Shown here piece after piece: positions 34,416-42,901 of a stretch of 64,000 bases of DNA. Each line of letters begins with the position of its first letter. Within the stretch, counting starts at the first letter, position 1. Source of the stretch: Fluctibacter halophilus (GTDB lineage: Bacteria > Pseudomonadota > Gammaproteobacteria > Enterobacterales > Alteromonadaceae); the NCBI RefSeq assembly GCF_020687825.1, contig NZ_JAJEWP010000002.1:248001-312000 (forward strand). The letters run 5' to 3'. The notes under the pieces are model-generated. The model did no database searches. It was not told where the DNA came from and saw only the letters and a list, made by a program, of their open reading frames with translations. A program made the translations under genes and the position numbers.

Positions 34416-35594
34416 TCAAAGGGTCTCAAAGGTGCCACGGCGCAGGGCCTGTCCATTGCGCACCAGGCACTTGCCGCGGGCGAAAACACTGTCAATTGCC
34501 AGCGTGTCGGGATTGACCAGCAACACATCGGCATCGGCGTCTACCGTTATCTGGCCTTTTGAAGCCAGTTTCAGGTGTCGGGCAGGGGAGGTGCTGACCA
34601 CCTGAATGGCGGTTTCTATCGCCACATCATGTTGTTGCACCAGCTCTGTAAACGCGTCGTACAGGCTGGCAGTACGGCCGACTTCCAAACCGATAAGTTC
34701 ACCGTGTTGATCAAACACCGGCAGACTGGCATTGCCGTCCGAACTCATGCTCAACTGGCGCACGTCGACGCCCTTGGCGAGGCATTGGGCGATGGCTGCA
34801 GCGGCGGGAATTTCTCCCTCTGCAATGAAGGCTTCGTTGGTACTGGTGGTCATGTCAATCAGTCCACCCCGGCGACACCAGACAATCCCCGCATCCAGCA
34901 AGGTCTGGTTACGGTTAATGTGGGTAGGATAGAATTGGCTTGGCGGCAGTTCACTGTTATCCACCACCTCGTGCAATAACTGCAATCTGCTGTCGCCGTC
35001 ACCGACGTGAATACTGACCATACCGGATTTTCCGGCCAACATGCCGCCAACCCTGGCTTGCGACGCCGCGCGGGCCAGTTCAGCAGCCGACAGCTGGGCG
35101 CCGCGATGATCAGCAATGGCAATTTCACCAATACCAATGCATTTGTCGATCAACACCAGATCATCGGTAATACTGCCGCTGAAAGTGCATGCCGGAAGAT
35201 GGTATGAACCCGCATAGCAGTAAGTGCTGAGACCTTCGTTGTCCAACCCTCTGGCCTTAGCCAGCAGGTCTGGCAGGCTACGGGTGGTGGCATCGGTGCC
35301 CAGCGCACCTATCAGGGTGGTGACACCGCCCAGGGTTGCTTCACTCAGATGCATTTCGGGGGTACGGGTATGAAACCCTCCTTCGCCGCCACCGCCGGCA
35401 AAGTGCACCAGGCTATCAACCAGGCCGGGTAACAGCAGAAAATTCGTGGCGTCGACAATCTGCACAGGCTCGCCGTGGAGATCAATGCTGGGGCCGATAG
35501 CGGCAATGCGGCTGCCGGCAATCAGAACATCCTGTACGCCCAGCGGTTGTGGGGCAAAGACCTGTGCCCCGCGGATCAGCGTAATACTCATCAT
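34416..35594 (-). CDS. iadA: Isoaspartyl dipeptidase (beta-aspartyl-peptidase) homologue with altered metal ligands
   Basis: The product is 392 aa. ATG 35594 overlaps the transporter stop as ATGA and is preceded by AGGA. Alignment by eye to the E. coli IadA I recall is good throughout: GGGGEGGFHTRTPE, GTDATTRS, SGSI, GGMLAGKSGMVSIHVGD, YPTHINRNQTLL, MSSDGNAS. It should hydrolyse beta-Asp peptides in the cytoplasm. Two metal ligands differ: the HxH pair reads DSLVH (first His is Leu) and the carboxylated Lys is Glu in IGEIAIADH. The remaining His pair and Asp are conserved. Neighbours suggest that the substrate is beta-Asp-Arg from cyanophycin. Confidence 0.85.
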   Translation of the reverse strand: MMSITLIRGAQVFAPQPLGVQDVLIAGSRIAAIGPSIDLHGEPVQIVDATNFLLLPGLVDSLVHFAGGGGEGGFHTRTPEMHLSEATLGGVTTLIGALGTDATTRSLPDLLAKARGLDNEGLSTYCYAGSYHLPACTFSGSITDDLVLIDKCIGIGEIAIADHRGAQLSAAELARAASQARVGGMLAGKSGMVSIHVGDGDSRLQLLHEVVDNSELPPSQFYPTHINRNQTLLDAGIVWCRRGGLIDMTTSTNEAFIAEGEIPAAAAIAQCLAKGVDVRQLSMSSDGNASLPVFDQHGELIGLEVGRTASLYDAFTELVQQHDVAIETAIQVVSTSPARHLKLASKGQITVDADADVLLVNPDTLAIDSVFARGKCLVRNGQALRRGTFETL

Positions 35595-37072
35595 TGTAAT
35601 CCTGTTGAAACGGCCACCCACATGGTGACCATAGCGCTGATAAACAGCAGGGCAAATAACTTCCAGGCGAACCGGATCCAAATCGACCAGTCCAGTCGGG
35701 CGACCCCAAGGCATCCAATCAATGACGCTGAGGTTGGGATCACGATGTTGCTCAGGCCGTCGCCCAACTGAAAGGCGAGGATAGCAACCTGACGGGAAAC
35801 ACCGACCAGATCCGACAATGGCGCCATCAGTGGCATGGTGATGGCGGCCTGTCCTGAGCCGGAGGCGACAAAGAAATTAAACACCGACTGGAACACCAGC
35901 ATCAGTGAAGCACTGGCCATCGCACCGGCACCGTCCATCATACTGCTGGCATGGTGCAGCAATGTATTGAGCACGGAGGGCGTGGCTGCGTCGGTGCCGC
36001 CAAGGATCAAGATGATCCCTTTGGCCATGCCAACAATCAGGGCAGCCGGGAGCAGCTCTTTGGCACCTTGTTGGAATGCTTCGGAACAGCCGTTTAACGT
36101 CAGTCTTTTGCCCAGACAGGCCAGCGCCCCGCACAGGATGCCGACAGTGAAAAACTGACTGGCGATTTGTGGAATATAGTATTGATGCACGGTGACGCCC
36201 CAGATCACCCAACCGATCCCCGCGGCAAAGGTCAGCAAAATCGCGCTGTCCAACGCTGTGAAGGCAGGCTTGATGGCCTGTTGTTGTTGGCGGAAGTGGG
36301 CATCGCTGGCATGGCTCAGAGACTGCTGTGGCTGACGGCGTATCTGCGCCGCGTAGCGCAGGGTGTAAGCCAGTCCCAATGCGGTAAACACAGCCCAAGT
36401 TACTGCACGGAAACCCTGCCCGGAAAATAGCGGAACATCGGCAATACCCTGTGCAATAGCGACTGAAAAAGGGTTCATCCATGAGGTGGCAAAACCGATC
36501 TGGGTGGCCACATAGGTGATCAAGACTGCGGTAATGCTGTCATAACCCAATGCGATCACCACCGGTACCAGCACGATACAAAACGCGATGGCTTCTTCAC
36601 CCATACCGAAAACCGCGCCGCCGAGTGAAAACAGCACAAACATCAGCGGCAGGATCACCGCATCGGCTTTTTGGGTGCGTTGGATCAACGCCAGTATGCC
36701 ATTGTGGACTGCACCGGTTTTCATCACGATGCCAAAGGCACCGCCGACAATCAGGATGAAGGCAATCACACCAACCGCGGAGCCCCATTTATCCCCCGAT
36801 ACCAGGCCCTCGAAGGCATAGTTGAGCATACCGGTCGAGCCATCATCGGCAAACACCGGGGCGCCGGGGGCGTCTGTCTCTGCATAACTAAAACTGCCGG
36901 GGACCAATTGCTGGCGACTGATGCTGGTGTCGCCCTGGGTCGACGTGACAGTCTGGACGTCGAACTGACCGGCAGGGACCCAATAGGTTAGCGCCGTAGC
37001 CAGCAGGATCACAAAAAACAGAATGACAAAAGCATCAGGGATCCGGCTGGGGGCCGGATTGCTGTGGTTCAT
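35591..37072 (-). CDS. YfcC family (basic amino acid/peptide-type) membrane transporter
   Basis: The product is 493 aa with about 12 membrane segments. Family signatures include PDAFVILFFVILLATALTYWVPAG at the start, the GGAFGIV helix, FSLGGAVFGMGEEAIAF, and ASGSGQAAITMPLMAPLSDLVG near the end, typical of the YfcC/ArcD-like C4-dicarboxylate-carrier superfamily. Some relatives exchange arginine and ornithine; others are unassigned. It precedes and overlaps the isoaspartyl dipeptidase gene, which suggests that it imports beta-Asp-Arg dipeptides, or exchanges a product of them, across the inner membrane. This is inference from gene order. Confidence 0.85.
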   Translation of the reverse strand: MNHSNPAPSRIPDAFVILFFVILLATALTYWVPAGQFDVQTVTSTQGDTSISRQQLVPGSFSYAETDAPGAPVFADDGSTGMLNYAFEGLVSGDKWGSAVGVIAFILIVGGAFGIVMKTGAVHNGILALIQRTQKADAVILPLMFVLFSLGGAVFGMGEEAIAFCIVLVPVVIALGYDSITAVLITYVATQIGFATSWMNPFSVAIAQGIADVPLFSGQGFRAVTWAVFTALGLAYTLRYAAQIRRQPQQSLSHASDAHFRQQQQAIKPAFTALDSAILLTFAAGIGWVIWGVTVHQYYIPQIASQFFTVGILCGALACLGKRLTLNGCSEAFQQGAKELLPAALIVGMAKGIILILGGTDAATPSVLNTLLHHASSMMDGAGAMASASLMLVFQSVFNFFVASGSGQAAITMPLMAPLSDLVGVSRQVAILAFQLGDGLSNIVIPTSASLIGCLGVARLDWSIWIRFAWKLFALLFISAMVTMWVAVSTGLQ

Positions 37073-37085
37073 AGACGTTCTCGCT

Positions 37086-37123
37086 CAAAAAAGAAGGACT
37101 GCCCACTCCAGCATGGAGTGGGC
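37086..37123 (-). terminator. Terminator of the TonB-dependent receptor gene
   Basis: GCCCACTCCA and TGGAGTGGGC form a perfect 10-bp stem around a three-base loop (37101-37123); in the minus strand it is followed by AGTCCTTCTTTTTT. It separates the receptor from the transporter/dipeptidase unit and may allow readthrough. Confidence 0.85.
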
Positions 37124-37143
37124 GCTTTACCTTGTCAAAGAGA

Positions 37144-40092
37144 TCACTCGAAAGAGTAGGTAAAGGTGGCGGAAACGTATGTACCGTTAGCGTCGTGATT
37201 GTAGGCATCGAATCCCCGTGCGCTGCCGTATACCAGCGGAGGATCCCGATCCAGCAGATTATCAATGGTCACACGCACAGCGGCCTTATCCCAGAAGTAA
37301 CCGGCACTGGCGCGCAGTGTGGTCCAACTGCTGACGTCCCGTTGGCCATCGCTGTCCAGCGCTCCCATGGCGTCGAGTTCATCGAACTCCCGACCGCGCA
37401 GGCGATCAATTTCGTCGGCATAGCCGCTGGTGTACAGCGCCGTCAGTCCCACATAGTAGTCATCGGTGTCCCAGAATACACTGGCGTTGGCGATGTCTTT
37501 GGGATAGCGGAACTGGCCGGCCAATTCTTCAATCTCATTCAATCCCGGCACATTGCGTTCAAAGGAAACGTAGTGGGTGCCACTGAGGGTCAGGGTCAGA
37601 TCGCTGGCTGCCAGTTCGAAGCGGTGTTCGAGGTGATAATCGATCCCCCGGACTTCCTGCTGACCAGGGTTTTCCAGTTGCAGGACGTGGTCGCGGTACA
37701 AGTCAAAGCGGTTGTCGCCTGCCTCGACGTTGCCATCATCATCCAGGCGCCCGTAGTCCAGCGCGTATTGATCCCGGATCTCGACCAGGTTGACGCCATC
37801 ATCCAACAGGGTCAGGCCGTTGGCATCGGTGTAATCACAAGTGGCCTCGTCAAATGAGATCCCCAGTGCCCCTTCCGGTACCAGACCACAATGGCGCAAA
37901 CTGGCATCATCCAGGGCTCGGATCATTACCGCGGTCATGTCCGTATCGACGATGTCGTCATGATCAAACGCCCAGTAATCCACTGTAATGGTGGTATTTT
38001 TGGTGGGGCTATAGCCAAAGCCGACACTGATGGATTCAGATTCTTCCGGCTTAAGGGCGGGGTTACCCAGCTCCAAGACGTTGTTACCAAACACGCCGCC
38101 GCTACCGCCGCAGAACAGATCATTGATGGTCTGATCGCTGGTACAGTCATAACTGGCGGTGGTGGTACGCAACTGCACCCCTGCCTGGGTCAAAGATGGT
38201 GCCCGGAAAGACGTTGCCCATGAAGCGCGCAACACCAAATCGTCGCTGGGACGGTAGGTCAGGGCAACTTTCGGGTTGAAGGTGTCACCGAAATCATCGT
38301 AATCATCATAACGGCCGGCGAGCTGCAGCTGTAGCTGGTCACTGAGGGGCACAAACACTTCCCCGAACACGCCCCATTGCTGGCGCTTGGCTTCAGACAG
38401 GCTGGAACCGAAACCAAACACGTCGACCAGGTAGTCATTTTCGAACCGGGCGCGGGCATTGAGAGAGGGCACGTCGGTGATTTCCTCTCGGCGCACTTCG
38501 GCACCAACCGCCGCTTTGACCATCTCGCCATTGAACTCGAACCAGTCGCCGCTGGCGCGAATGTCCCAACCGTACACGGTGCTTTCGCCTTCACGGGTCG
38601 GCACTTCCTGAGTTAATGCCAGCAGGGCATCATTCTGTGCATCGCCCTGTAAAAATGGGTTGTACATTGCCAATGGATCGCCGCTGTTACAGGTCAGGGC
38701 ATCGGTCGTTGTGTTGTAGTCGGCAATGCTACCGTCGGCGCACAGCTCTCCGGCAATGGCTGCATGGTATTTATAGCGATTGTAAATGCCCTGGGTGGCA
38801 CGTTGGCTGGACTCTGAGCGCGACAGGGTGATGGCGGTTTGCCAATCCCAGTCCCGATAAACGCCGGACAGGCCGGTAACCAGGCGCACGTTGTCGGTTT
38901 CTATTTCAACCGTACGTGGGGTGGCAAATCGGGCGTCAAACTGAAAGCCATACAGGGTGCGACCAGCAGGGGTGGTGAACGGGTCGATGTACAGATTGTC
39001 CAGCAGCGGATCGCGTATTTCAGCGGGGTAAATGTCCAATGAAAATTCGTGGGTAAACGGCCCTTCGCTGTCATCAATCTGGTTGATCGGAGCCGGTGTT
39101 GAGTAGGCTACCGCATCGCTGGTGGAATAAAACAGGTCAGTTTGCCAGGTGATGTCGCCGATATCGCGGGTGTACGACAAGCCTGCAGACAGATTTTCGG
39201 TCGGTGTTTGCAGGTAGTCGTGCTGATAGCCGTAGTAGGGACAGATGGTTTCGCCATATTCGGTTTCTACCAATGGGCTCTGGCAATCCGGGCTGGGGCG
39301 CTCAAGACCGTCCCGGTCTGAATAGTAGTAAATATTCGGTGTGCCAGCGGGCAGATAGGAGTAACTGTTGACCAACGTACGTCCGGGCAGGTACGCGCGA
39401 TCGGTGGCTTTAAAGGCGTTACGGTCAAAGTAGTCAGCGAACAGCATCAGATGCCCATCTGCCACTTCACCGCCCCACAAGGCGTTGATTGACCACTTCC
39501 CTTCGTCTGAACTGGCGGTGGAGTTGCCATAGCTCAGGTTGATTTCGGCACCGTCATAATCATCTTTGAGGATGTAGTTGATGACACCCGCCACCGCATC
39601 CGCACCGTAGGTTGCCGATGCACCGGTAGCCAGAATTTCAACCCGTTCAATGGCGGCCAGGGGAATGCTGTTGATGTCGACAAAGTTCTGCGTTCCGGCG
39701 GCAAATGAGCTGGCGGCTATACGGCGGCCATTGATCAGGGTCAGGGTCGACGCGGGGCCCATACCTCGCAGGGAGGCGGCGGCCTGACCGGCGGGTGTTG
39801 AGGTCGAGGTGGCACCTGACTGTGCGGTGTCAAAGGAGCTGGTGCCACCGCGGGTCTGGGATACTGTGCTCATCAACTCCGCCAGTGTGCTGGCTCCACT
39901 ACGGCTGATGGACTCAGCATCGAGTATGGTCAGTGGCTGGGCACCTTCAAGGTCGACACCTTTGATGTAGGTGCCGGTGACGTCGATCACTTCGACGGAT
40001 TGTTCTTCAGCGGTTTGAGCTTGGGCCATGACGGCAGCAGGAAGTACGCCGACGCACAGGGCGACAGCAGACGCAATTTGGGTCAGTTTCAT
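37144..40092 (-). CDS. TonB-dependent outer membrane receptor, probably for cyanophycin-derived peptides
   Basis: The product is 982 aa. ATG 40092 gives a signal peptide (KLTQIASAVALCVGVLPAAVMA) with AAGGA upstream at seven bases; ATG 40095 is equally possible. EVIDVTGTYIKG is the TonB-box region; the plug has LRGMGPASTLTLINGRRIA, and the barrel ends in aromatic FTYSFE. This plug variant is common in receptors placed beside peptidases in Alteromonadales. Neighbours suggest uptake of Asp-Arg polymer fragments across the outer membrane. Several Cys pairs lie in the extracellular loops. Divergent from the cyanophycinase gene, with a shared 323-bp upstream region. Confidence 0.9.
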   Translation of the reverse strand: MKLTQIASAVALCVGVLPAAVMAQAQTAEEQSVEVIDVTGTYIKGVDLEGAQPLTILDAESISRSGASTLAELMSTVSQTRGGTSSFDTAQSGATSTSTPAGQAAASLRGMGPASTLTLINGRRIAASSFAAGTQNFVDINSIPLAAIERVEILATGASATYGADAVAGVINYILKDDYDGAEINLSYGNSTASSDEGKWSINALWGGEVADGHLMLFADYFDRNAFKATDRAYLPGRTLVNSYSYLPAGTPNIYYYSDRDGLERPSPDCQSPLVETEYGETICPYYGYQHDYLQTPTENLSAGLSYTRDIGDITWQTDLFYSTSDAVAYSTPAPINQIDDSEGPFTHEFSLDIYPAEIRDPLLDNLYIDPFTTPAGRTLYGFQFDARFATPRTVEIETDNVRLVTGLSGVYRDWDWQTAITLSRSESSQRATQGIYNRYKYHAAIAGELCADGSIADYNTTTDALTCNSGDPLAMYNPFLQGDAQNDALLALTQEVPTREGESTVYGWDIRASGDWFEFNGEMVKAAVGAEVRREEITDVPSLNARARFENDYLVDVFGFGSSLSEAKRQQWGVFGEVFVPLSDQLQLQLAGRYDDYDDFGDTFNPKVALTYRPSDDLVLRASWATSFRAPSLTQAGVQLRTTTASYDCTSDQTINDLFCGGSGGVFGNNVLELGNPALKPEESESISVGFGYSPTKNTTITVDYWAFDHDDIVDTDMTAVMIRALDDASLRHCGLVPEGALGISFDEATCDYTDANGLTLLDDGVNLVEIRDQYALDYGRLDDDGNVEAGDNRFDLYRDHVLQLENPGQQEVRGIDYHLEHRFELAASDLTLTLSGTHYVSFERNVPGLNEIEELAGQFRYPKDIANASVFWDTDDYYVGLTALYTSGYADEIDRLRGREFDELDAMGALDSDGQRDVSSWTTLRASAGYFWDKAAVRVTIDNLLDRDPPLVYGSARGFDAYNHDANGTYVSATFTYSFE

Positions 40093-40415
40093 CATGATTT
40101 CCTTCGTCCCCTGCACAGCAGAAAGACATTTTTTATAGTTTTTTCAGAAGGTTATGTCGTTGCGTCGTCAATAGAACGGGCAACAAATCCATAGGTGCAG
40201 CGCTGTTGACTGCAGAACAGACGAAGGAAGGTCTATTCGTCGAACCACTCCGACAAATAGAAATTTTGATAGCGATAGTTGGCCAGGTTGGCCGCCTTCT
40301 TAATCATGGTAAATATGCAAAAACCGTGTTGGTTGAAAAATCGTGTCTTTTCGTTGACACCCAAAAATGATTAACACTAGGGTAAAAAAAAGTCAACAAT
40401 TCTGAGTTTTCCCGC
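40093..40415. other. Divergent intergenic region between receptor and cyanophycinase
   Basis: No gene is seen here. It is AT-rich near the cyanophycinase side. It holds the putative promoter given separately; I see no ArgR box or other clear operator. The receptor-side promoter could not be located with confidence. Confidence 0.6.
40354..40383 (+). promoter_or_regulatory. Putative promoter of the cyanophycinase gene
   Basis: A perfect -35 TTGACA (40354-40359) is followed after 18 bp by TAGGGT (40378-40383), which matches three of six -10 positions. It is 33 bases before the start codon. Confidence 0.35.
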
Positions 40416-42191
40416 ATGGATAAAAAAAGTTCCACCACCTCGACAAAAGATCGTCTGCGAACGATTTCATCAACTTTCAGCAAGATGATTTTTATTTCAT
40501 GTTTTACAGTAAGTTACAATTCTTACGCACAGGGAACGAGTCAGCGCTTTGATCTTTTGCTGGCCGGTGGCGGGTTAAAAACCTGCGCCAGTCTTGGGCC
40601 TCAAAATTGCAAAAATGCCGATCTGTTCATCGATGCCAAAGAGAAGATAGTTTACCGGATTGATCAGCGTGGGCTCGAGCGTTTACACAAAAACAGCCAA
40701 TTCTGGCCTGAATTTAAGCCGCAATTCCAACGTTTGTATGCAGAATTGAAGCATACTTATGCAAGTGATGGCGACCGTGAACTGGATCGTTCAGCGCTGA
40801 AATCTGTGTTAGAAGATACCAAAACGCCTTTTTCATCCTTGCCTGATCCGGTTTATTTTGCGCTGCTTGATTCCCTCGAAGTCCCCTTATTGACCGCAGA
40901 TAACCAACGTCGACGGGAGCAGGTCAGCCTGAAACAGACCACCAATCTCTCCAGCGTGGCCATTTATCAGACCTTCGTGCAGCAAGCCGCGATGCGGGTT
41001 GAAGAGGGACACAAACCCAGGGTTGCGGTTGTGACGGCGTCTTCGCGGGATCCCTTTGAAGTGGCGGATTTTTACATTGAGGTTTTTCGTCAGGCGGGGG
41101 CTGAAGTGGTGTGGTTACCATTGGACAATGCTTTGCGTCAGGCGTTGGATCGTGAGGCCCAGGGGCTCAATGGCTGCGCCGCACTTGAGCAATTGCATGC
41201 CCGCGCCCTGCGTTTTGATCGCCAGCGAATTTACCCTCAGCGCTGGGCAGCCCAGCAAGCGCTGTGTCAGTCACCCCAATCTCTGCTCGACACCCTCGCT
41301 TCGGTGCAGGGGATTTTTTTCAACGGCGGCGATCAAAGCCTGACTCTGGCTGCGCTGATGAATGGGCAGGGCGGTGACAGCCCCACACTGTCTTTGATCC
41401 GGCAGCGTATGGCCAGACACGAGCTGATTGTGGGCGGTACCAGTGCCGGTACGGCTGTGCAGGCCGGCGGCGTCAATCAACAACGGCCGATCCCGATGCT
41501 GACCAATGGCCACAGTCGAAACGCGCTGCGCCGAGGGATCCTGGCACTTTCTGCTCCCAGTCAACGTTGCAGTCAGCAACCCTGTGCCAGTGGTGTCCTT
41601 GCCGATGACATTACAATAAGGGGCAGTGGTGGCACGGGCTTATTTGATGTTGGTTTACTGGATACCCACTTTTCCGAGCGCGATCGAGAAGCGCGTCTGG
41701 CAATGGCGGTGATTGATGCCGGGCAACGCTGGGGGTTCGGCGTGGATGAGACAACGGCACTGTTGGTCGCCTATCAGCCGGAGAGTGTCCGCATGCATGT
41801 GGTGGGTCAAAGCGGTGTGTTTGCCGTTGATGGCTTGGACAGTGTGCACCAGCATTCCCGTAGCGGAGAAAAGCAGGATGTTGTGATCGGAGCACTCGCC
41901 CATTACTGGCCATCGGGCACCACCATCGAACTGGATAAAGACAGCAATGCCCATATCATCTGGCCTAAAGCAAGTACCCACTTACCGGGTAAACCCGTCT
42001 CTGACTTACCGGGCCGTTGGCGCCAGGCGACAACATCCGCCTGTGGGGATAAAAAGCCCCTTCAATGGCAACAATATGGTTATCAGTTCGCGTTACAAGG
42101 AAGCGATAAAACGCAATATTATCAAGAGGATAAAGCAAGCTATTGCGGATATGCAGAATGGCCTTTCGTGATCCGCTGGGTCTGTGGATGA
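40416..42191 (+). CDS. Secreted cyanophycinase (peptidase family S51)
   Basis: The product is 591 aa, about twice the length of the cytoplasmic CphB type. Residues 1-40 contain a signal peptide ending near SYA; Met24 is an alternative start. The S51 signatures are all present: FFNGGDQSLTLAAL, the nucleophile Ser343 in GGTSAGT, DTHFSERDREARL and GFGVDETTALLV. Cyanophycinase cleaves the Asp-Arg storage polymer to beta-Asp-Arg dipeptides; a signal peptide points to extracellular action as in CphE. Extra regions lie at the N-terminus (residues 40-180, unrecognised) and at the end. It is divergent from the receptor/transporter/dipeptidase genes. Confidence 0.85.
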   Translation: MDKKSSTTSTKDRLRTISSTFSKMIFISCFTVSYNSYAQGTSQRFDLLLAGGGLKTCASLGPQNCKNADLFIDAKEKIVYRIDQRGLERLHKNSQFWPEFKPQFQRLYAELKHTYASDGDRELDRSALKSVLEDTKTPFSSLPDPVYFALLDSLEVPLLTADNQRRREQVSLKQTTNLSSVAIYQTFVQQAAMRVEEGHKPRVAVVTASSRDPFEVADFYIEVFRQAGAEVVWLPLDNALRQALDREAQGLNGCAALEQLHARALRFDRQRIYPQRWAAQQALCQSPQSLLDTLASVQGIFFNGGDQSLTLAALMNGQGGDSPTLSLIRQRMARHELIVGGTSAGTAVQAGGVNQQRPIPMLTNGHSRNALRRGILALSAPSQRCSQQPCASGVLADDITIRGSGGTGLFDVGLLDTHFSERDREARLAMAVIDAGQRWGFGVDETTALLVAYQPESVRMHVVGQSGVFAVDGLDSVHQHSRSGEKQDVVIGALAHYWPSGTTIELDKDSNAHIIWPKASTHLPGKPVSDLPGRWRQATTSACGDKKPLQWQQYGYQFALQGSDKTQYYQEDKASYCGYAEWPFVIRWVCG

Positions 42192-42230
42192 TCAAAAAAT
42201 ACACAACAGTATTGCCAACCGAAAAGACCC

Positions 42231-42245
42231 CTGTCATAGTGACAG
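42231..42245. promoter_or_regulatory. 15-bp palindrome upstream of a small gene
   Basis: CTGTCA and TGACAG flank TAG, 46 bases before the small gene at 42291. It could be an operator or a hairpin; no T tract follows. Confidence 0.3.
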
Positions 42246-42290
42246 CCGGTGTATTTTTGACCGGCAAATGTCGGTCGCGGAGAAAAGGTT

Positions 42291-42482
42291 ATGGACTCAC
42301 AACAATTGAAACCCGGCATGTTGGTCAGTTTTCATCAGGACCCTGTTGAAGTACTGGAAGTCGATTCAACGGCAGGGCGTGTACAGGTTCGCCGCACCCT
42401 TGATGGACTGCACTTTACCGCCAATTGTCTGGATTTGTATGAAGATCCGCAGTTGCATACTGACTGCCAGACCTACTATTGA
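42291..42482 (+). CDS. Small conserved-looking protein, SH3-like beta pattern
   Basis: The product is 63 aa. GGAG eight bases before ATG (42279-42282) supports translation. The sequence LKPGMLVSFHQDPVEVLEVDS, then RVQVRRTLDGLHFTANC shows alternating beta strands with a PG turn, similar in style to the KOW/SH3-like domain of EF-P, but I cannot assign a family. Two Cys near residues 46 and 59 could bind metal. It stands alone between the cyanophycinase and the convergent moeB-linked genes. Function unknown. Confidence 0.6.
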   Translation: MDSQQLKPGMLVSFHQDPVEVLEVDSTAGRVQVRRTLDGLHFTANCLDLYEDPQLHTDCQTYY

Positions 42483-42488
42483 ATATGC

Positions 42489-42512
42489 CTTGCCCCCTAT
42501 TCAGGGGGCAAG
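42489..42512. terminator. Hairpin between convergent genes
   Basis: CTTGCCCCCT and AGGGGGCAAG form a perfect 10-bp stem with loop ATTC. It lies just past the small gene and covers the stop of the minus-strand gene. Neither side has a T tract, so it is a bidirectional barrier rather than a standard terminator. Confidence 0.5.
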
Positions 42513-42901
42513 CGCTGTGCTTTACGCAAATTTGCCCACAACCATCCTTCCGCCGCGGGCAATGTCTCAAAAAACCGATACGACAGCCCACATTGTTGAT
42601 GGATATCCGCCCAGAAGGCCGTGACGTCGGCGCTGAACCTGACGTTACTGAGCAGTATTGCCGAGGCGACCAGCCCACCGGAAACCGCATCTTTAATTCC
42701 TTCAAGCAACAATGGAATGCTTTGCTCGGGAAGTTGCTCGACCTGATCAAGTTGCAACACACTTACCCAGGGCGCGCCGCGCAATTGGTCCCGCAGCGGT
42801 TGGACCTTATTGTGATATTGCAGTACGTCGTCGATTGACAGTGGACCCTGCGCGCGTATGCGCAGAAAGCGGCCGTCGAGGGTGGCGGTAATTTTATCCA
42901 T
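42497..42901 (-). CDS. Uncharacterised protein, SpoIIAA/STAS-like pattern
   Basis: The product is 134 aa. The start at 42901 overlaps the moeB stop by eight bases (translational coupling); the frame extends upstream but only antisense-free through moeB. MDKITATLDGRFLRIRAQGPLSIDDVLQYHNKVQPL, read in pieces, shows a strand-helix pattern like the STAS-type DUF that includes an N-terminal beta-alpha unit and a later VLQLDQVEQL strand. No catalytic residues are evident and no signal peptide is seen. Coupling to moeB may reflect operon economy. I do not recognise the family with certainty. Confidence 0.65.
   Translation of the reverse strand: MDKITATLDGRFLRIRAQGPLSIDDVLQYHNKVQPLRDQLRGAPWVSVLQLDQVEQLPEQSIPLLLEGIKDAVSGGLVASAILLSNVRFSADVTAFWADIHQQCGLSYRFFETLPAAEGWLWANLRKAQRLPPE

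Noticed and set aside
40093-40415. ArgR box expected for an arginine-yielding pathway
   Set aside because: No sequence close to the ArgR consensus could be found by reading the region.
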